From Crenalkalicoccus roseus (GTDB lineage: Bacteria > Pseudomonadota > Alphaproteobacteria > Acetobacterales > Acetobacteraceae), in NCBI RefSeq assembly GCF_004761865.1, contig NZ_SJDM01000004.1, positions 124,001 to 188,000 on the forward strand: a DNA stretch of 64,000 nucleotides, written 5' to 3'. Numbering within the stretch: the stretch's first letter is position 1; every line of letters starts with the position of its first letter. This document shows, one piece after another, positions 16,751 to 25,403 of this stretch. The translations under genes and the position numbers were made by a program. The notes under the pieces are model-generated. The model worked only from the letters and a program-made list of their open reading frames with translations. It was not told the DNA's origin and made no database searches.

Positions 16751-17676
16751 GGGGCAAGCAGCGTGCCGGGCGGCAGCGGGAAGCCGCGCAGGAAGGCCGC
16801 GGCGGGCAGCGGCGCGCGGCCGGGGCGCTGCAGGCGGAGCAGGCGCAGCGCACCCCCGCCGCAGGCGATGGTGGCCGCGCCGTCCAGCACCTCCCCCGGC
16901 CGGCCGGCGCCGGGGACGGGCTCGGCCTCCAGCACCCGGATGCGCTCGCCGGCATGGTCGAAGAAGGTGCCGGGCCAGGGGTTCAGGGCCCGCACGCGCC
17001 GGTCGAGCGCGGCCGCGTCCTGGCGCCAGTCGAGCCGCCCATCCTCCTTGCCGAGCTTGGGGGCGTAGGTCGCGCCCTCCGCGGGCTGCGGGGTGGCGGG
17101 CGGATCGGTTTCCAGCGCCTCCAGGATCAGCCGGGCGCCGAGGGCGGCCAGCGCATCGTGCAGCTCGGGCGTGGTGCTGCGCGGGCCGATCGGGACGGCG
17201 GCCTTGAGCAGCATCGGGCCGGTGTCCAGCCCCTCCTCCATCCGCATGATGGTGACGCCGGTCTCGGCGTCGCCGGCCAGGATCGCGGCCTGGATCGGCG
17301 CCGCGCCGCGCCAGCGCGGCAGCAGCGAGGCATGGATGTTGAGGCAGCCGCGGCGCGGCGCGTCAAGCATGGGGCGGGGCAGGATCAGCCCATAGGCCGC
17401 GACCACCGCCGCATCGAGGCCGAGGGCCGCGAAGGCCGCGTGCTCCGCCGCCTCGCGCCGCAGCCGCGCCGGGGTGCGGACGGGAAGGCCGAGTTCGAGC
17501 GCGACGCGGTGGACGGGGCAGGGGGTCTCGCGGTGCCCCCGCCCGGCCGGGCGGGGCGGCTGGCAGTAGACGGCGGCGATCTCGTGCCCGGCCCCGTGCA
17601 GCGCCCGCAGCGCCGGCACGGCGAAATCCGGGCTGCCCATGAAGGCGAGGCGCAGCTTGGCGGCGGCCCGGCTCAC
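16732..17676 (-). CDS. fmt: Methionyl-tRNA formyltransferase
   Basis: Formylates initiator methionyl-tRNA using 10-formyl-THF. The 314-residue enzyme has [19 protein letters not shown] at the start, the formyltransferase signature [20 protein letters not shown] with the catalytic Asn/His, and the C-terminal tRNA-binding domain. The GTG start overlaps the def stop (GTGA), which implies coupled translation with the deformylase acting in the same pathway. Confidence 0.97.
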   Translation of the reverse strand: MSRAAAKLRLAFMGSPDFAVPALRALHGAGHEIAAVYCQPPRPAGRGHRETPCPVHRVALELGLPVRTPARLRREAAEHAAFAALGLDAAVVAAYGLILPRPMLDAPRRGCLNIHASLLPRWRGAAPIQAAILAGDAETGVTIMRMEEGLDTGPMLLKAAVPIGPRSTTPELHDALAALGARLILEALETDPPATPQPAEGATYAPKLGKEDGRLDWRQDAAALDRRVRALNPWPGTFFDHAGERIRVLEAEPVPGAGRPGEVLDGAATIACGGGALRLLRLQRPGRAPLPAAAFLRGFPLPPGTLLAPCPSTP

Positions 17677-18206
17677 GCCCTCTCCCGCGCCTTCGCCTTC
17701 AGCTCCTTGGCCAGCTTGCGCAGGATCATGTTGCGCTTGAGCGGGCTCAGATGGTCCACGAACAGCACCCCGTCCAGGTGGTCCACCTCATGCTGCAGGC
17801 AGGTGGAGAGCAGCCCCTCCGCCTCGATCTCCCGCCGCGCCCCGGTGAGGTCCTGATAGCGCAGCCTGACCCGGGCCGGACGCGTCACCTCGGCATACTG
17901 GCCGGGGAGGGAGAGGCAGCCCTCCTCCCGCGTCGCCTGCTCGGCGCTCGTGGCGACGATCTCGGGGTTCACCAGCACCAGCGGGTCGCGCGCCTCGTCC
18001 TTCTGCAGGTCCACCACCACGAGGCGCAGCCCCACCCCCACCTGCGGGGCGGCGAGGCCGATCCCCGGCGCGGCGTACATGCTGGCCAGCATGCGCGGCG
18101 CCAGGTCGCGGACCGTGTCGGCATCGCCGGGGCCGACCGGGCGGGCCCTGGCGCGCAGCCTGGCATCGGGCACCAGCAGGATGGGCAGGAGGGCGTCGTC
18201 GCTCAT
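17673..18206 (-). CDS. def: Peptide deformylase
   Basis: Metal-dependent enzyme removing the N-formyl group from nascent proteins. The 177-residue product has all three motifs: [17 protein letters not shown] with the metal-ligand Cys, and QHEVDHLDG with the HExxH ligands and catalytic Glu. The ATG at 18206 gives [18 protein letters not shown], the family start; a longer in-frame extension runs antisense to the Hsp20 gene and is rejected. Confidence 0.97.
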   Translation of the reverse strand: MSDDALLPILLVPDARLRARARPVGPGDADTVRDLAPRMLASMYAAPGIGLAAPQVGVGLRLVVVDLQKDEARDPLVLVNPEIVATSAEQATREEGCLSLPGQYAEVTRPARVRLRYQDLTGARREIEAEGLLSTCLQHEVDHLDGVLFVDHLSPLKRNMILRKLAKELKAKARERA

Positions 18207-18335
18207 GTCGGGGGGCGCATGTAGGGCCCGTGTGACCCCCTTGCAACGGCATGGCCGGCCGACAAGATCAGGGGACACAGGCGGGGTGCTTCGGGTCCCG
18301 CCGGACGCTTCGCTCTGGACGAGGAGGCTCGGATC

Positions 18336-18794
18336 GTGTCGCGCTCCCCCCTGTTCGGCTCCCCGCTCTTCCTGGGCTTCGACCATCTCGAGCAGATGCT
18401 CGACCGGGTGGCGAAGAACGCCGACGGCTATCCTCCCTACAACATCGAGCAGACGGGCGAGAACCGGCTGCGCATTACCCTTGCCGTTGCCGGCTTCGGC
18501 ATGGACGACCTGCAGATCACGCAGGAGGACAACCAGCTCGTGATCCGCGGCAAGCAGAAGGAGGAGCAGGAGGGGCGCGTGTTCCTGCACCGCGGGATCG
18601 CGGCGCGGCAATTCCAGCGTGCCTTCGTGCTCGCCGAGGGGATCGAGGTGGAGGGCGCCTGGCTCGACAACGGCCTGCTGCACGTGGACCTGCGCCGCCC
18701 GCAGCCAGAGGTCCGGGTCAGGACGATCGAGATCAGGAACCAGGGCAACGGGGCCACGCGGACCGTTGTCGAGGGACGTGCCGAGAAGCGGTAG
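18336..18794 (+). CDS. Small heat-shock protein (Hsp20/IbpA class)
   Basis: A 152-residue ATP-independent holdase with the alpha-crystallin domain: YNIEQTGENRLRITLAVAGF, the strand set DLQITQEDNQLVIRGK, and GLLHVDLRRP with a following C-terminal tail. FLHRGIAARQFQRAFVLAEG is the typical IbpA loop and strand. The GTG start is supported by GAGGAGG upstream. CCCCCTTGCAA at 18236-18246 resembles a heat-shock sigma -35 box, but no matching -10 is clear. DUF1150 follows on the same strand, a common alphaproteobacterial pairing. Confidence 0.92.
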   Translation: MSRSPLFGSPLFLGFDHLEQMLDRVAKNADGYPPYNIEQTGENRLRITLAVAGFGMDDLQITQEDNQLVIRGKQKEEQEGRVFLHRGIAARQFQRAFVLAEGIEVEGAWLDNGLLHVDLRRPQPEVRVRTIEIRNQGNGATRTVVEGRAEKR

Positions 18795-18906
18795 CGGCGC
18801 GGGATCGGAGCGCCGGACGGCGCGTTCCGGTCAGCGTCCCCCGACCGCTTCCAGGGGCGTCGTGTCCCGCATGGGCCAGCGTGCCGTGCAGGAAGGAGAC
18901 AACAAC

Positions 18907-19158
18907 ATGAACGGGAACGATTTCTCGGATGGGTCGCCGGGGCAAGCGCCCCTGGTCAGCCTTCGCCAGCTTTCCAAGGCGGATTGGGCCCGCTTCGGGA
19001 CCGGTGAGATCGCCTATATCCGCCCGGTGGTGGTGAACGGGGTCCGCATCATGGCGATCCATGCCGCCGACGGCACGCAGATCGGCGCCGCGCCGGATGC
19101 GCAGCTTGCCGCAGCCGCCATCCGCCAGCACGACATGGAACCCGCGCTGGTCCACTGA
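18907..19158 (+). CDS. DUF1150 family protein
   Basis: An 83-residue acidic protein matching the DUF1150 pattern: LVSLRQLSKADWARFGTGEI, then AYIRPV and IHAADGTQIG. Its function is unknown. Homologues lie beside hsp20 genes in many alphaproteobacteria, and this one follows Hsp20 by 112 bases. AAGGAGAC precedes the ATG at proper spacing. Confidence 0.85.
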   Translation: MNGNDFSDGSPGQAPLVSLRQLSKADWARFGTGEIAYIRPVVVNGVRIMAIHAADGTQIGAAPDAQLAAAAIRQHDMEPALVH

Positions 19159-19173
19159 GCGCGGAGACCCCGC

Positions 19174-19189
19174 CTCCCGCACGCGGGAG
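19174..19189. terminator. Hairpin between convergent DUF1150 and ABC operon
   Basis: CTCCCGC-AC-GCGGGAG forms a tight 7-base stem in the 42-base gap between two convergent stop codons. It has no T-run on either strand. Position suggests a bidirectional terminator. Confidence 0.4.
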
Positions 19190-19200
19190 TGGGCCGCGCC

Positions 19201-20298
19201 CTACCGGATGGCCGCCGCATCCTCGCCGGCGCCGCTGAACAGGTGCAGGCGCTCGGGATCGAGGCCGAGGGCGACCGTCTCGCCCGGATGCAGCACCGTC
19301 GCCGCCGGCGTGCGCACGATGACGGAGTGGCCGTTCAGGGCGATGAAGTGGAAGCGCTCCGCTCCGGCCAGCTCGGAAACCGTGACCTGCGCCGGAATGG
19401 CGCCCGGCGTGCCCGGCGGCACCAGGGAGATGTCCTCCGGCCGGATGCCGAGCGTCGCCTGGCCCGTGGTCCCCTGCCGCGCCGCGGCCGGGGGGACGGG
19501 CACGGTGATGCCGGGGGCGGAGAAGAGCAGGCGGCCGCCCTCCGGACGCAGGGTGCCCTCGATCATGTTCATGGAGGGGGTGCCGATGAACTCCGCGACG
19601 AAGCGGTTGGCGGGGCGGGAATAGACCTCCTCCGGCGTGCCGACCTGCTGCATCACCCCATGGTTCATGACGATGATGCGGTCCGACAGCGTCATCGCCT
19701 CGAGCTGGTCGTGGGTGACGTAGATCATCGTCGTGCGCACCTTCTGGTGCAGCGCGGCGAGTTCGGCGCGCATGTGCACGCGCAGCTTGGCGTCCAGGTT
19801 CGACAGCGGCTCGTCGAGCAGGAACACCGCCGGATCGCGGATCAGCGCCCGGCCCAGCGCCACGCGCTGGCGCTGCCCGCCGGAAAGCTGGCGCGGCCGG
19901 CGGTCGAACAGCGGGGTGATCTGCAGCATGGCGCCGATCGCCGCCACCTTGCGCTCCCGCTCCTCGCGCGGCACGCCGCGCTTCCTGAGGCCGTATTCCA
20001 GGTTCTGCCGCACCGACATGTGCGGGTAGAGCGCGTAGCTCTGGAACACCATGGCGATGTTGCGGTCCCGCGGCTCCAGCCCGGTGATGTCCTGCCCGTC
20101 GAACAGCACGCGGCCGGAGGTGGGCGTCTCCAGCCCGGCGATGATGCGCAGCGCCGTGGACTTGCCGCAGCCGCTCGGCCCGACCAGGGAGACGAACTCG
20201 CCGTCGGCGATGTCGAGGGTGAGGTCGCGCAGCGCGTGCACCGCGCCGCCGATGCTGCGGAACTCCTTGTGCAGGCGGTCGAGGCGGACCGTGGCCAT
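19201..20298 (-). CDS. CUT1-family ABC transporter ATPase (MalK/UgpC-like)
   Basis: A 365-residue ATPase energising carbohydrate uptake. It carries Walker A GPSGCGKST, the signature [15 protein letters not shown], Walker B VFLLDEPLSNLDA, the H-loop in YVTHDQLEAMTL and a C-terminal OB/TOBE regulatory domain (ATLGIRPEDISL). It is the last gene of a four-gene minus-strand operon, 3 bases after the permease gene. Sugars, polyols or glycerol-3-phosphate are typical cargos of this class. Confidence 0.93.
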   Translation of the reverse strand: MATVRLDRLHKEFRSIGGAVHALRDLTLDIADGEFVSLVGPSGCGKSTALRIIAGLETPTSGRVLFDGQDITGLEPRDRNIAMVFQSYALYPHMSVRQNLEYGLRKRGVPREERERKVAAIGAMLQITPLFDRRPRQLSGGQRQRVALGRALIRDPAVFLLDEPLSNLDAKLRVHMRAELAALHQKVRTTMIYVTHDQLEAMTLSDRIIVMNHGVMQQVGTPEEVYSRPANRFVAEFIGTPSMNMIEGTLRPEGGRLLFSAPGITVPVPPAAARQGTTGQATLGIRPEDISLVPPGTPGAIPAQVTVSELAGAERFHFIALNGHSVIVRTPAATVLHPGETVALGLDPERLHLFSGAGEDAAAIR

Positions 20299-20301
20299 CG
20301 C

Positions 20302-21120
20302 TCAGCCCTTCACGCCGCCGGCGCCGAGGCCGGTGACCAGGTAGCGCTGGATCAGCCCGAAGGCGAGGGCCATCGGCAGCGTGGCGAGGGTGGAGGCCGC
20401 CATGATCAGTCCCCAGTTGGTGTCGGTGGTGGAGACGAAGCGCATCATGCCGGGCGGAAGGGTGCGCAGCGCCTCGTCCGAGATCAGGATCAGCGCGAAC
20501 AGGTACTCGTTCCAGGCGAACAGGAAGGCGAAGATGCCGGTGGCGATGATGCCCGGCACCGCCTGCGGCAGCACCACGTCCCACAGCGCGCCGAGGCGCG
20601 AGGCGCCGTCGATCAGCGCCGCCTCCTCCAGGTCGATCGGGATGGAGGCGAAGAAGTCGCGCATCACCCACATGACGAAGGGCACCGCGAAGGTGAGGTA
20701 GGCGAGCGACAGGCCGAGATGGCTGTTGGTGAGGCCGAGCTGGCGGAACAGCAGCAGCAGCGGGATGATCAGCAGCGCGCCCGGGAACATGTAGGCGAGC
20801 AGCACCATCCGCCCGTACGCCTCCTTGCCGCGAACCTTCAGGCGCGCGAGCGCATAGGCGCCGAGGATGCCCACGGCCAGCGCCATGAAGGTGGACATCA
20901 GGCAGACCTGCAGGCTGTTGAGGAACAGCCTGCCGAAATCGGTGAGCAGGAACAGCTCCACGTAATGCTCGAGCGTCCACCGCTCCGGCAGCCAGGTGGG
21001 AGGGACGCGGAACACCTCGGTCTGCGGCTTGAGCGAGGTGATCGCCATCCAGTAGAGCGGGAAGGCGACGAAGATCAGCAGCAGGGCCGCGGCCCCGTAG
21101 ATGCGCAGCGCCCGCAGCAT
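20302..21120 (-). CDS. CUT1 ABC transporter permease (MalG/UgpE-like)
   Basis: A 272-residue inner-membrane permease with about six helices (for example IYGAAALLLIFVAFPLYWMA near the N-terminus) and the EAA loop EEAALIDGASRLGALWDVV-LP that contacts the ATPase. It overlaps the other permease gene by one base, so both are probably made together as the heterodimeric channel. Confidence 0.93.
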   Translation of the reverse strand: MLRALRIYGAAALLLIFVAFPLYWMAITSLKPQTEVFRVPPTWLPERWTLEHYVELFLLTDFGRLFLNSLQVCLMSTFMALAVGILGAYALARLKVRGKEAYGRMVLLAYMFPGALLIIPLLLLFRQLGLTNSHLGLSLAYLTFAVPFVMWVMRDFFASIPIDLEEAALIDGASRLGALWDVVLPQAVPGIIATGIFAFLFAWNEYLFALILISDEALRTLPPGMMRFVSTTDTNWGLIMAASTLATLPMALAFGLIQRYLVTGLGAGGVKG

Positions 21121-22079
21121 CAGTCGTTCTCCTTACGCAGGAAGGCGAAGTACACCGACATCACCGCGATCAGGATGAAGAACATCACCACGGCGATGGC
21201 CGAGCCCCGGCCGAGCTCGTACACGCCGAAGGCCTGCTCGTAGACCAGGATGGGCAGGGTCATGGTGGCGCGCAGCGGGCCGCCGCCCGTGAGCAGGAAG
21301 ACGATCTCGAAATTGTTGAACATGAAGATGGTGCGCAGCAGCGCCACCACCAGAAGCACGTCGCGGAGCTGCGGCAGGGTGATGTCGAAGAAGCGCGCGA
21401 TCGGGCCGGCGCCGTCTATGCGCGCCGCCTCGTAGAGGTCCTGCGGGATCACCTGCAGCCGCGCCAGCACGATCACCACCACGAAGGGGAAGTACTTCCA
21501 GACGCCGACGAAGACCACGCTCCAGAAGGCGCTGTCGGGCTGCGACAGCCAGGCGATGGGCCGGCTGACGATGCCGGTCTGCACCAGCACATAGTTGATC
21601 ACGCCATAGAGCGCGTTGTAGAGCAGCATCCACACCAGGATGACCGACACCACCGGCATCATGTAGGGGAACAGCACCAGCCCGCGCACCAGGGAGCGGC
21701 CCTGGAAGGACTGGTGCAGCAGCAGCGCCACCGCGGTGCCGAGCACGATCTGCAGCCCCACCGTCGCGCCCGCCCAGAAGGTGGAGATCAGCAGCGAGTG
21801 CCAGAAATTCGGGTTGGTGAACAGCCAGACGTAGTTGCCGAGCCCCACCCAGGTGCCCTCGGGGTCGAGGACATGCCGCTCGAAGAAGCTGGTGTAGATG
21901 CCGTAGGCCAGCGGGAAGACCAGCAGCACCAGGAAGGTGAGCGCGCTCGGCAGCAGCAGGATGATGCCGAGGTGGCGATCGAGCAGCGTCGAGGCGAGGG
22001 TGCGGGCCGCCCCGGCCCGTTCCCGCACCGCGCCGTCCTCGAAGGTCCGGACGGCGCCCTGGGGGGTGTCGGAGGCCAT
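21120..22079 (-). CDS. CUT1 ABC transporter permease (MalF/UgpA-like)
   Basis: A 319-residue inner-membrane permease. Helices include GIILLLPSALTFLVLLVFPL and the C-terminal AIAVVMFFILIAVMSVYFAF, with the EAA motif YEAARIDGAGPIARFFDITL-P. Gene order binding protein, MalF-like, MalG-like, ATPase is standard. The gap to the binding-protein gene is 16 bases. Confidence 0.93.
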   Translation of the reverse strand: MASDTPQGAVRTFEDGAVRERAGAARTLASTLLDRHLGIILLLPSALTFLVLLVFPLAYGIYTSFFERHVLDPEGTWVGLGNYVWLFTNPNFWHSLLISTFWAGATVGLQIVLGTAVALLLHQSFQGRSLVRGLVLFPYMMPVVSVILVWMLLYNALYGVINYVLVQTGIVSRPIAWLSQPDSAFWSVVFVGVWKYFPFVVVIVLARLQVIPQDLYEAARIDGAGPIARFFDITLPQLRDVLLVVALLRTIFMFNNFEIVFLLTGGGPLRATMTLPILVYEQAFGVYELGRGSAIAVVMFFILIAVMSVYFAFLRKEND

Positions 22080-22095
22080 CTGCGCCGCGCCCGGC

Positions 22096-23400
22096 TCAGG
22101 GCCTGATGTCGCGGGTGACGGCGACCGCCTCCCTATGCGCCTTCTCGACCGAGATCGCGACGGGCTCCCGCCCCAGCACGATGCGCTGCACCATGTCGGG
22201 GATGATGTTGCGGGCCTCGAAGGCGTCCCATTTGTAGTTGAAGGGATGATTCGGTCCCTCGTAGGCGGCGGAGATGCCGAAATCGATCGGCTCGATCAGC
22301 GTGGTCACGATCTCCGGATGCTTTCGTATCCATTCATGCTGGTGGAGCATGGGCATCACCGAGTTGCGCGTCGGCACCACATGCGCGATCACCGGCTCCA
22401 TCAGCATGAACATCTGCTGCGGCTGCAGCATGTACTTGACGAAATCCATAGCCAGGCGCGCGTTGCGTCCGCGATAGACCACGAACTCGTCCCAGCCATA
22501 GGCGGTCGCCGGACGCTTGTCGTAGGGGATGTGGACGGTGCGCGTCTTCGGCAGCAGATCCGGCGCCTGCTGGTAGAGGTGGGACAGCACCCGCCCCCAG
22601 TAGAAGGTGGTCGCCGCCTTGCCCGAGGTGTAGGCGGCCGAGGCCTCGCGGAAGCCGTACTGGCCGATGTCGGGCGGCGAGAAGCGGCACATCTCCGCGT
22701 AGTAGGTCATCGCCCGCCGCACCTCGGGCGTGTCGAGGGTGACGTTGAGCTTCTCGTCGAAGATCTGTCCGCCGGCGCTCCAGATGCAGATGCTGGCCTG
22801 GATCTGGGTGTTCCAGGTGCGCCCCGCCGGGAAGCATGCGCCGAAGATCCCCTGGGCGGGCTTGGTCATCTTCTCGGCCGCGGCGCGGTAGTCGTCCCAT
22901 GTCCTCGGCAGCGGCACCCCCGCCTCCTCGAACAGGTCGGTGCGGCACCACAGCACGGGCCATTGTGCCCCGTAGGGGATGGCGGCCTGCACGCCGTTGA
23001 AGTTCCAGGCCGCGAGGCTCGGCTGGTGGAAATCCTCCCGCCCCAGCTCGTCCACGATGGAGGAAAGGTCCATCAGCAGGTTGCGGCGCGCGGCGCTGGC
23101 CATGAAGCCGACGCGGCTCGATCCCGCCACGATCTCGGGGGGCGTGCCGGCCATCAGGTCGGCCGAGATCTTGCGCACCAGATCGTCCCAGGAGGCGTAT
23201 TCCGGCTGATAGGTCACGCCCCGCCGCTCGCCGGTCCAGGCGGCTCCCAGCGCCTGCCATACCCGGATCTGGCTCGGGTCGGTCTCGGGCGTCAGCAGGC
23301 GGACCGTCCCCTGTTGGGCGTGCGCGGTGCGGCCGATGCCGCCAAGGGCGACGCCAAGCCCGGCCAGCGCCCCGGTCCTGATCAGGTCCCGTCGGTACAT
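22096..23400 (-). CDS. CUT1 ABC transporter solute-binding protein, Tat-type signal
   Basis: A 434-residue periplasmic binding protein of the extracellular family 1 type. The N-terminus MYRRDLIRTGALAGLGVALG has a twin-arginine-like motif, with likely cleavage after RTAHA. The mature part shows YQPEYASWDDLVRKISADL, PEIVAGSS and GWDEFVVYRG, consistent with a sugar or polyol binder. The ATG at 23400 is chosen over an upstream in-frame start because it opens the signal peptide. The gene leads the importer operon and diverges from a GMC oxidoreductase gene that may process the imported compound. Confidence 0.9.
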   Translation of the reverse strand: MYRRDLIRTGALAGLGVALGGIGRTAHAQQGTVRLLTPETDPSQIRVWQALGAAWTGERRGVTYQPEYASWDDLVRKISADLMAGTPPEIVAGSSRVGFMASAARRNLLMDLSSIVDELGREDFHQPSLAAWNFNGVQAAIPYGAQWPVLWCRTDLFEEAGVPLPRTWDDYRAAAEKMTKPAQGIFGACFPAGRTWNTQIQASICIWSAGGQIFDEKLNVTLDTPEVRRAMTYYAEMCRFSPPDIGQYGFREASAAYTSGKAATTFYWGRVLSHLYQQAPDLLPKTRTVHIPYDKRPATAYGWDEFVVYRGRNARLAMDFVKYMLQPQQMFMLMEPVIAHVVPTRNSVMPMLHQHEWIRKHPEIVTTLIEPIDFGISAAYEGPNHPFNYKWDAFEARNIIPDMVQRIVLGREPVAISVEKAHREAVAVTRDIRP

Positions 23401-23453
23401 GCCCCGTCTCCTCCGTGGTTCCCGGCCCCGCGCCCATGTCGTTGCGGGAGCCG

Positions 23454-23490
23454 AGTTGTTGTATTTGCCGTCGAGCTTTGCAAAATGCCC
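23454..23490. promoter_or_regulatory. AT-rich divergent promoter region
   Basis: A patch unusually rich in A and T for this sequence (gagttgttgtatttgccg, then agctttgcaaaatgc) lies between the divergent binding-protein and GMC genes. On the plus strand TTGTAT and CAAAAT are 16 bases apart; on the minus strand TTGCAA and TACAAC are possible boxes with short spacing. Both directions probably start here, but no exact promoter can be fixed. Confidence 0.35.
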
Positions 23491-23567
23491 TTGGCCGTGC
23501 AACCCCGAAGGGTGCGGGCGGCCTGCCATGCGCGCGCCATCCGCGCGAACTCCCAGGAGAGAGAATC

Positions 23568-23642
23568 ATGCAGCTCGTCTCGTGCGCAGGCCGGGAGGTG
23601 CCACCGGCGCTTCCCATGGCATGGCGTGGCGCACCCCGATGA
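23568..23642 (+). CDS. Short upstream ORF coupled to the GMC gene (leader peptide candidate)
   Basis: A 24-codon ORF (MQLVSCAGREVPPALPMAWR, then GAPR) begins at an ATG with the best ribosome site of the region, CAGGAGAGAGAATC, and ends TGA at 23640-23642. That stop overlaps the GMC start codon as ATGA. The GMC start has no Shine-Dalgarno of its own, so ribosomes ending the short ORF probably restart there. The peptide has no recognised motif. Confidence 0.5.
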   Translation: MQLVSCAGREVPPALPMAWRGAPR

Positions 23643-25321
23643 CGGATACGGCACGCGACGCCGACAGCTTCGACTACGTCATCGTCGGCGCCGGCGCCGC
23701 AGGCTCGGTGCTCGCCAACAGGCTGACCGAGGATCCCGGCGTCACGGTCTGCGTGCTCGAGGCCGGGCCGCCCGACCGCAACCCCTTCATCCACATCCCC
23801 GCCGGCTTCATCAAGACGCTGCACGATCCCGCCATCACCTGGCAGTTCCGCACCGAACCCACGGAGAACACGGCAGGGCGACGCATCGCCACGGTGCAGG
23901 GGCGCACCCTCGGCGGGTCCAGCTCGATCAACGGCATGATCTACAACCGCGGGCAGCCCGCCGACCTCGATAGCTGGGCGCAGCGCGGCAATCGCGGCTG
24001 GAGCTACGCGGATTGCCTTCCCTACTACCGCCGCAGCGAGAACCGCATCGGCCTCTGCGACGAGACGAGGCGCGGCCGCCAGGTCGACGGCATCCCGATC
24101 ACCGACATGGACTGGATCCATCCGATATCGGAGGCCTTCATCGCCGGCTGCGTCGCCCTCGGCATCCCGCGCAACCCGGACTACAACAGCGGCGACCAGG
24201 TGGGGGTCGGCTACTTCCAGCGGGCCATACGCAACGGCCGTCGGGTCAGCGCCGCGCGGGCCTTCCTGCGCCCCGCCCTGTCGCGTCCCAACATCGAGGT
24301 GCGCACCAACGCCCGCGCCGCCGCCATCCTGTTCGAAGGGCGCCGCGCGGTGGGCGTGCGCTACCTCCATGCGCGGGGCGTGCCGGCGCGGGAGGTGCGG
24401 GCGCGGCGCGAGGTGATCCTCTCGGCGGGCACGGTGAACACGGCGCGGCTTCTGCAGGTCTCGGGCGTCGGCCCGGCGCCGCTGCTGCAGCGCCTGGGCG
24501 TCGGGGTGGTGCACGCGCTTGCGGGCGTGGGCGAGAATTTCCGCGACCATTACGCCTCCCGCTTCGTGGTCCGCGCCAGGCCCGGCGTGCCCACCTTGAA
24601 CGAACTCTCGCGCGGGCTCCGCCTCGGCGTGGAGATCCTGCGCTGGGGGCTGCGCCGCCCCTCCATCCTCGCCACGGCGCCGTCGCATGTGCACGTGTTC
24701 TGGAAGTCCTTTGAAGGGCTGGATGCGCCCGACCTGCAATGCGTGTTCACCCCGGGCAGCTACGCCGAGGGCAAGGTCTACGTGCTGGACGACTACCCCG
24801 GCATGACCGCGGGCGCCTGGCAGCACCGGCCGGAGAGCGTCGGCTGGGTGCGGGCGCGCAGCACCGATGTGTTCGAGGATCCCGAGATACAGCCGAACTA
24901 CCTTTCGCATCCCATGGACCGGCGCGTGCACCTCGCCGGCATGCGGCTGGTGCGGCGCCTGCTCTCCACCCCTCAGCTCGCCCCCTATGTGGAGCGCGAG
25001 ACGCTGCCGGGCCCGAAGGCGCAGAGCGACGACGAACTGCTGGACTTCGCCCGCCGCAACGGCTCGACCACCTATCACCTGATCGGCACCGCCCGCATGG
25101 GGCCGGCCACCGATCCGACCGCGGTCGTGGACGATCGGCTTCTGGTGCACGGAATGGAAGGGCTGCGTGTCGTGGATGCCTCCATCATGCCGAGCATGCC
25201 CTCCGCCAACACCTATGCGACCACGCTGATGATCGCGGAGAAGGCGGCCGACCTGATCCGCGGCCGCCAGCCCCTCGCGCCGGCCGAGGCGGAGCCGGCC
25301 GACGCCGCGTCGACAGCGTGA
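23639..25321 (+). CDS. GMC-family FAD oxidoreductase (choline/alcohol dehydrogenase-like)
   Basis: A 560-residue flavoenzyme of the BetA group that oxidises primary alcohols, polyols or similar compounds. It has the dinucleotide fold FDYVIVGAGAAGSVLANRL, the GMC signature 1 region (GRTLGGSSSINGMIYNRG), ILSAGTVNTARLLQVSG and the C-terminal VDASIMPSMPSANTYATTLM. The active-site His-Asn pair is usually in the C-terminal part; here HLIGTARMG and NTYATTLM are present. The start at 23639 is favoured by the ATGA overlap with a short leader ORF; an in-frame ATG at 23621 is possible. The divergent sugar importer suggests a shared catabolic route. Confidence 0.88.
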   Translation: MTDTARDADSFDYVIVGAGAAGSVLANRLTEDPGVTVCVLEAGPPDRNPFIHIPAGFIKTLHDPAITWQFRTEPTENTAGRRIATVQGRTLGGSSSINGMIYNRGQPADLDSWAQRGNRGWSYADCLPYYRRSENRIGLCDETRRGRQVDGIPITDMDWIHPISEAFIAGCVALGIPRNPDYNSGDQVGVGYFQRAIRNGRRVSAARAFLRPALSRPNIEVRTNARAAAILFEGRRAVGVRYLHARGVPAREVRARREVILSAGTVNTARLLQVSGVGPAPLLQRLGVGVVHALAGVGENFRDHYASRFVVRARPGVPTLNELSRGLRLGVEILRWGLRRPSILATAPSHVHVFWKSFEGLDAPDLQCVFTPGSYAEGKVYVLDDYPGMTAGAWQHRPESVGWVRARSTDVFEDPEIQPNYLSHPMDRRVHLAGMRLVRRLLSTPQLAPYVERETLPGPKAQSDDELLDFARRNGSTTYHLIGTARMGPATDPTAVVDDRLLVHGMEGLRVVDASIMPSMPSANTYATTLMIAEKAADLIRGRQPLAPAEAEPADAASTA

Positions 25322-25400
25322 TCCACCTTGGTGGATCGCGCTTCCGCTTCTTGCCAGATGGCCGAGTCACCGCTCCGGCGGGTTCGCTCCTGCGGATCAG
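25314..25400. repeat. REP-like palindromic element, copy B
   Basis: Begins CAGCGTGATCCACC-TT-GGTGGATCGCGC, a stem of at least 8 bases, then CTTCCGC, then ACCGCTCCGG, and ends GCGGATCAG. The block order matches copy A at 4109-4191. It starts inside the last codons of the GMC gene, includes its stop, and ends three bases before the stop of the convergent dctM gene, so it may also act as a bidirectional transcript end. Confidence 0.45.
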
Positions 25401-25403
25401 ACG

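Noticed and set aside
18207-18335. A ROSE-type RNA thermometer upstream of Hsp20
   Set aside because: The leader lacks the U-rich/GGC-containing final hairpin that would mask the ribosome site; only a weak heat-shock -35-like match is present.
19189-21243. A 684-codon plus-strand frame over the ABC genes
   Set aside because: Antisense to well-supported ATPase and permease genes; the product is rich in His, Gln and Arg without motif.
22334-25150. A 938-codon minus-strand frame across the binding-protein and GMC genes
   Set aside because: It conflicts with two genes bearing clear signatures and signal peptide, and its own translation has no recognisable domain.
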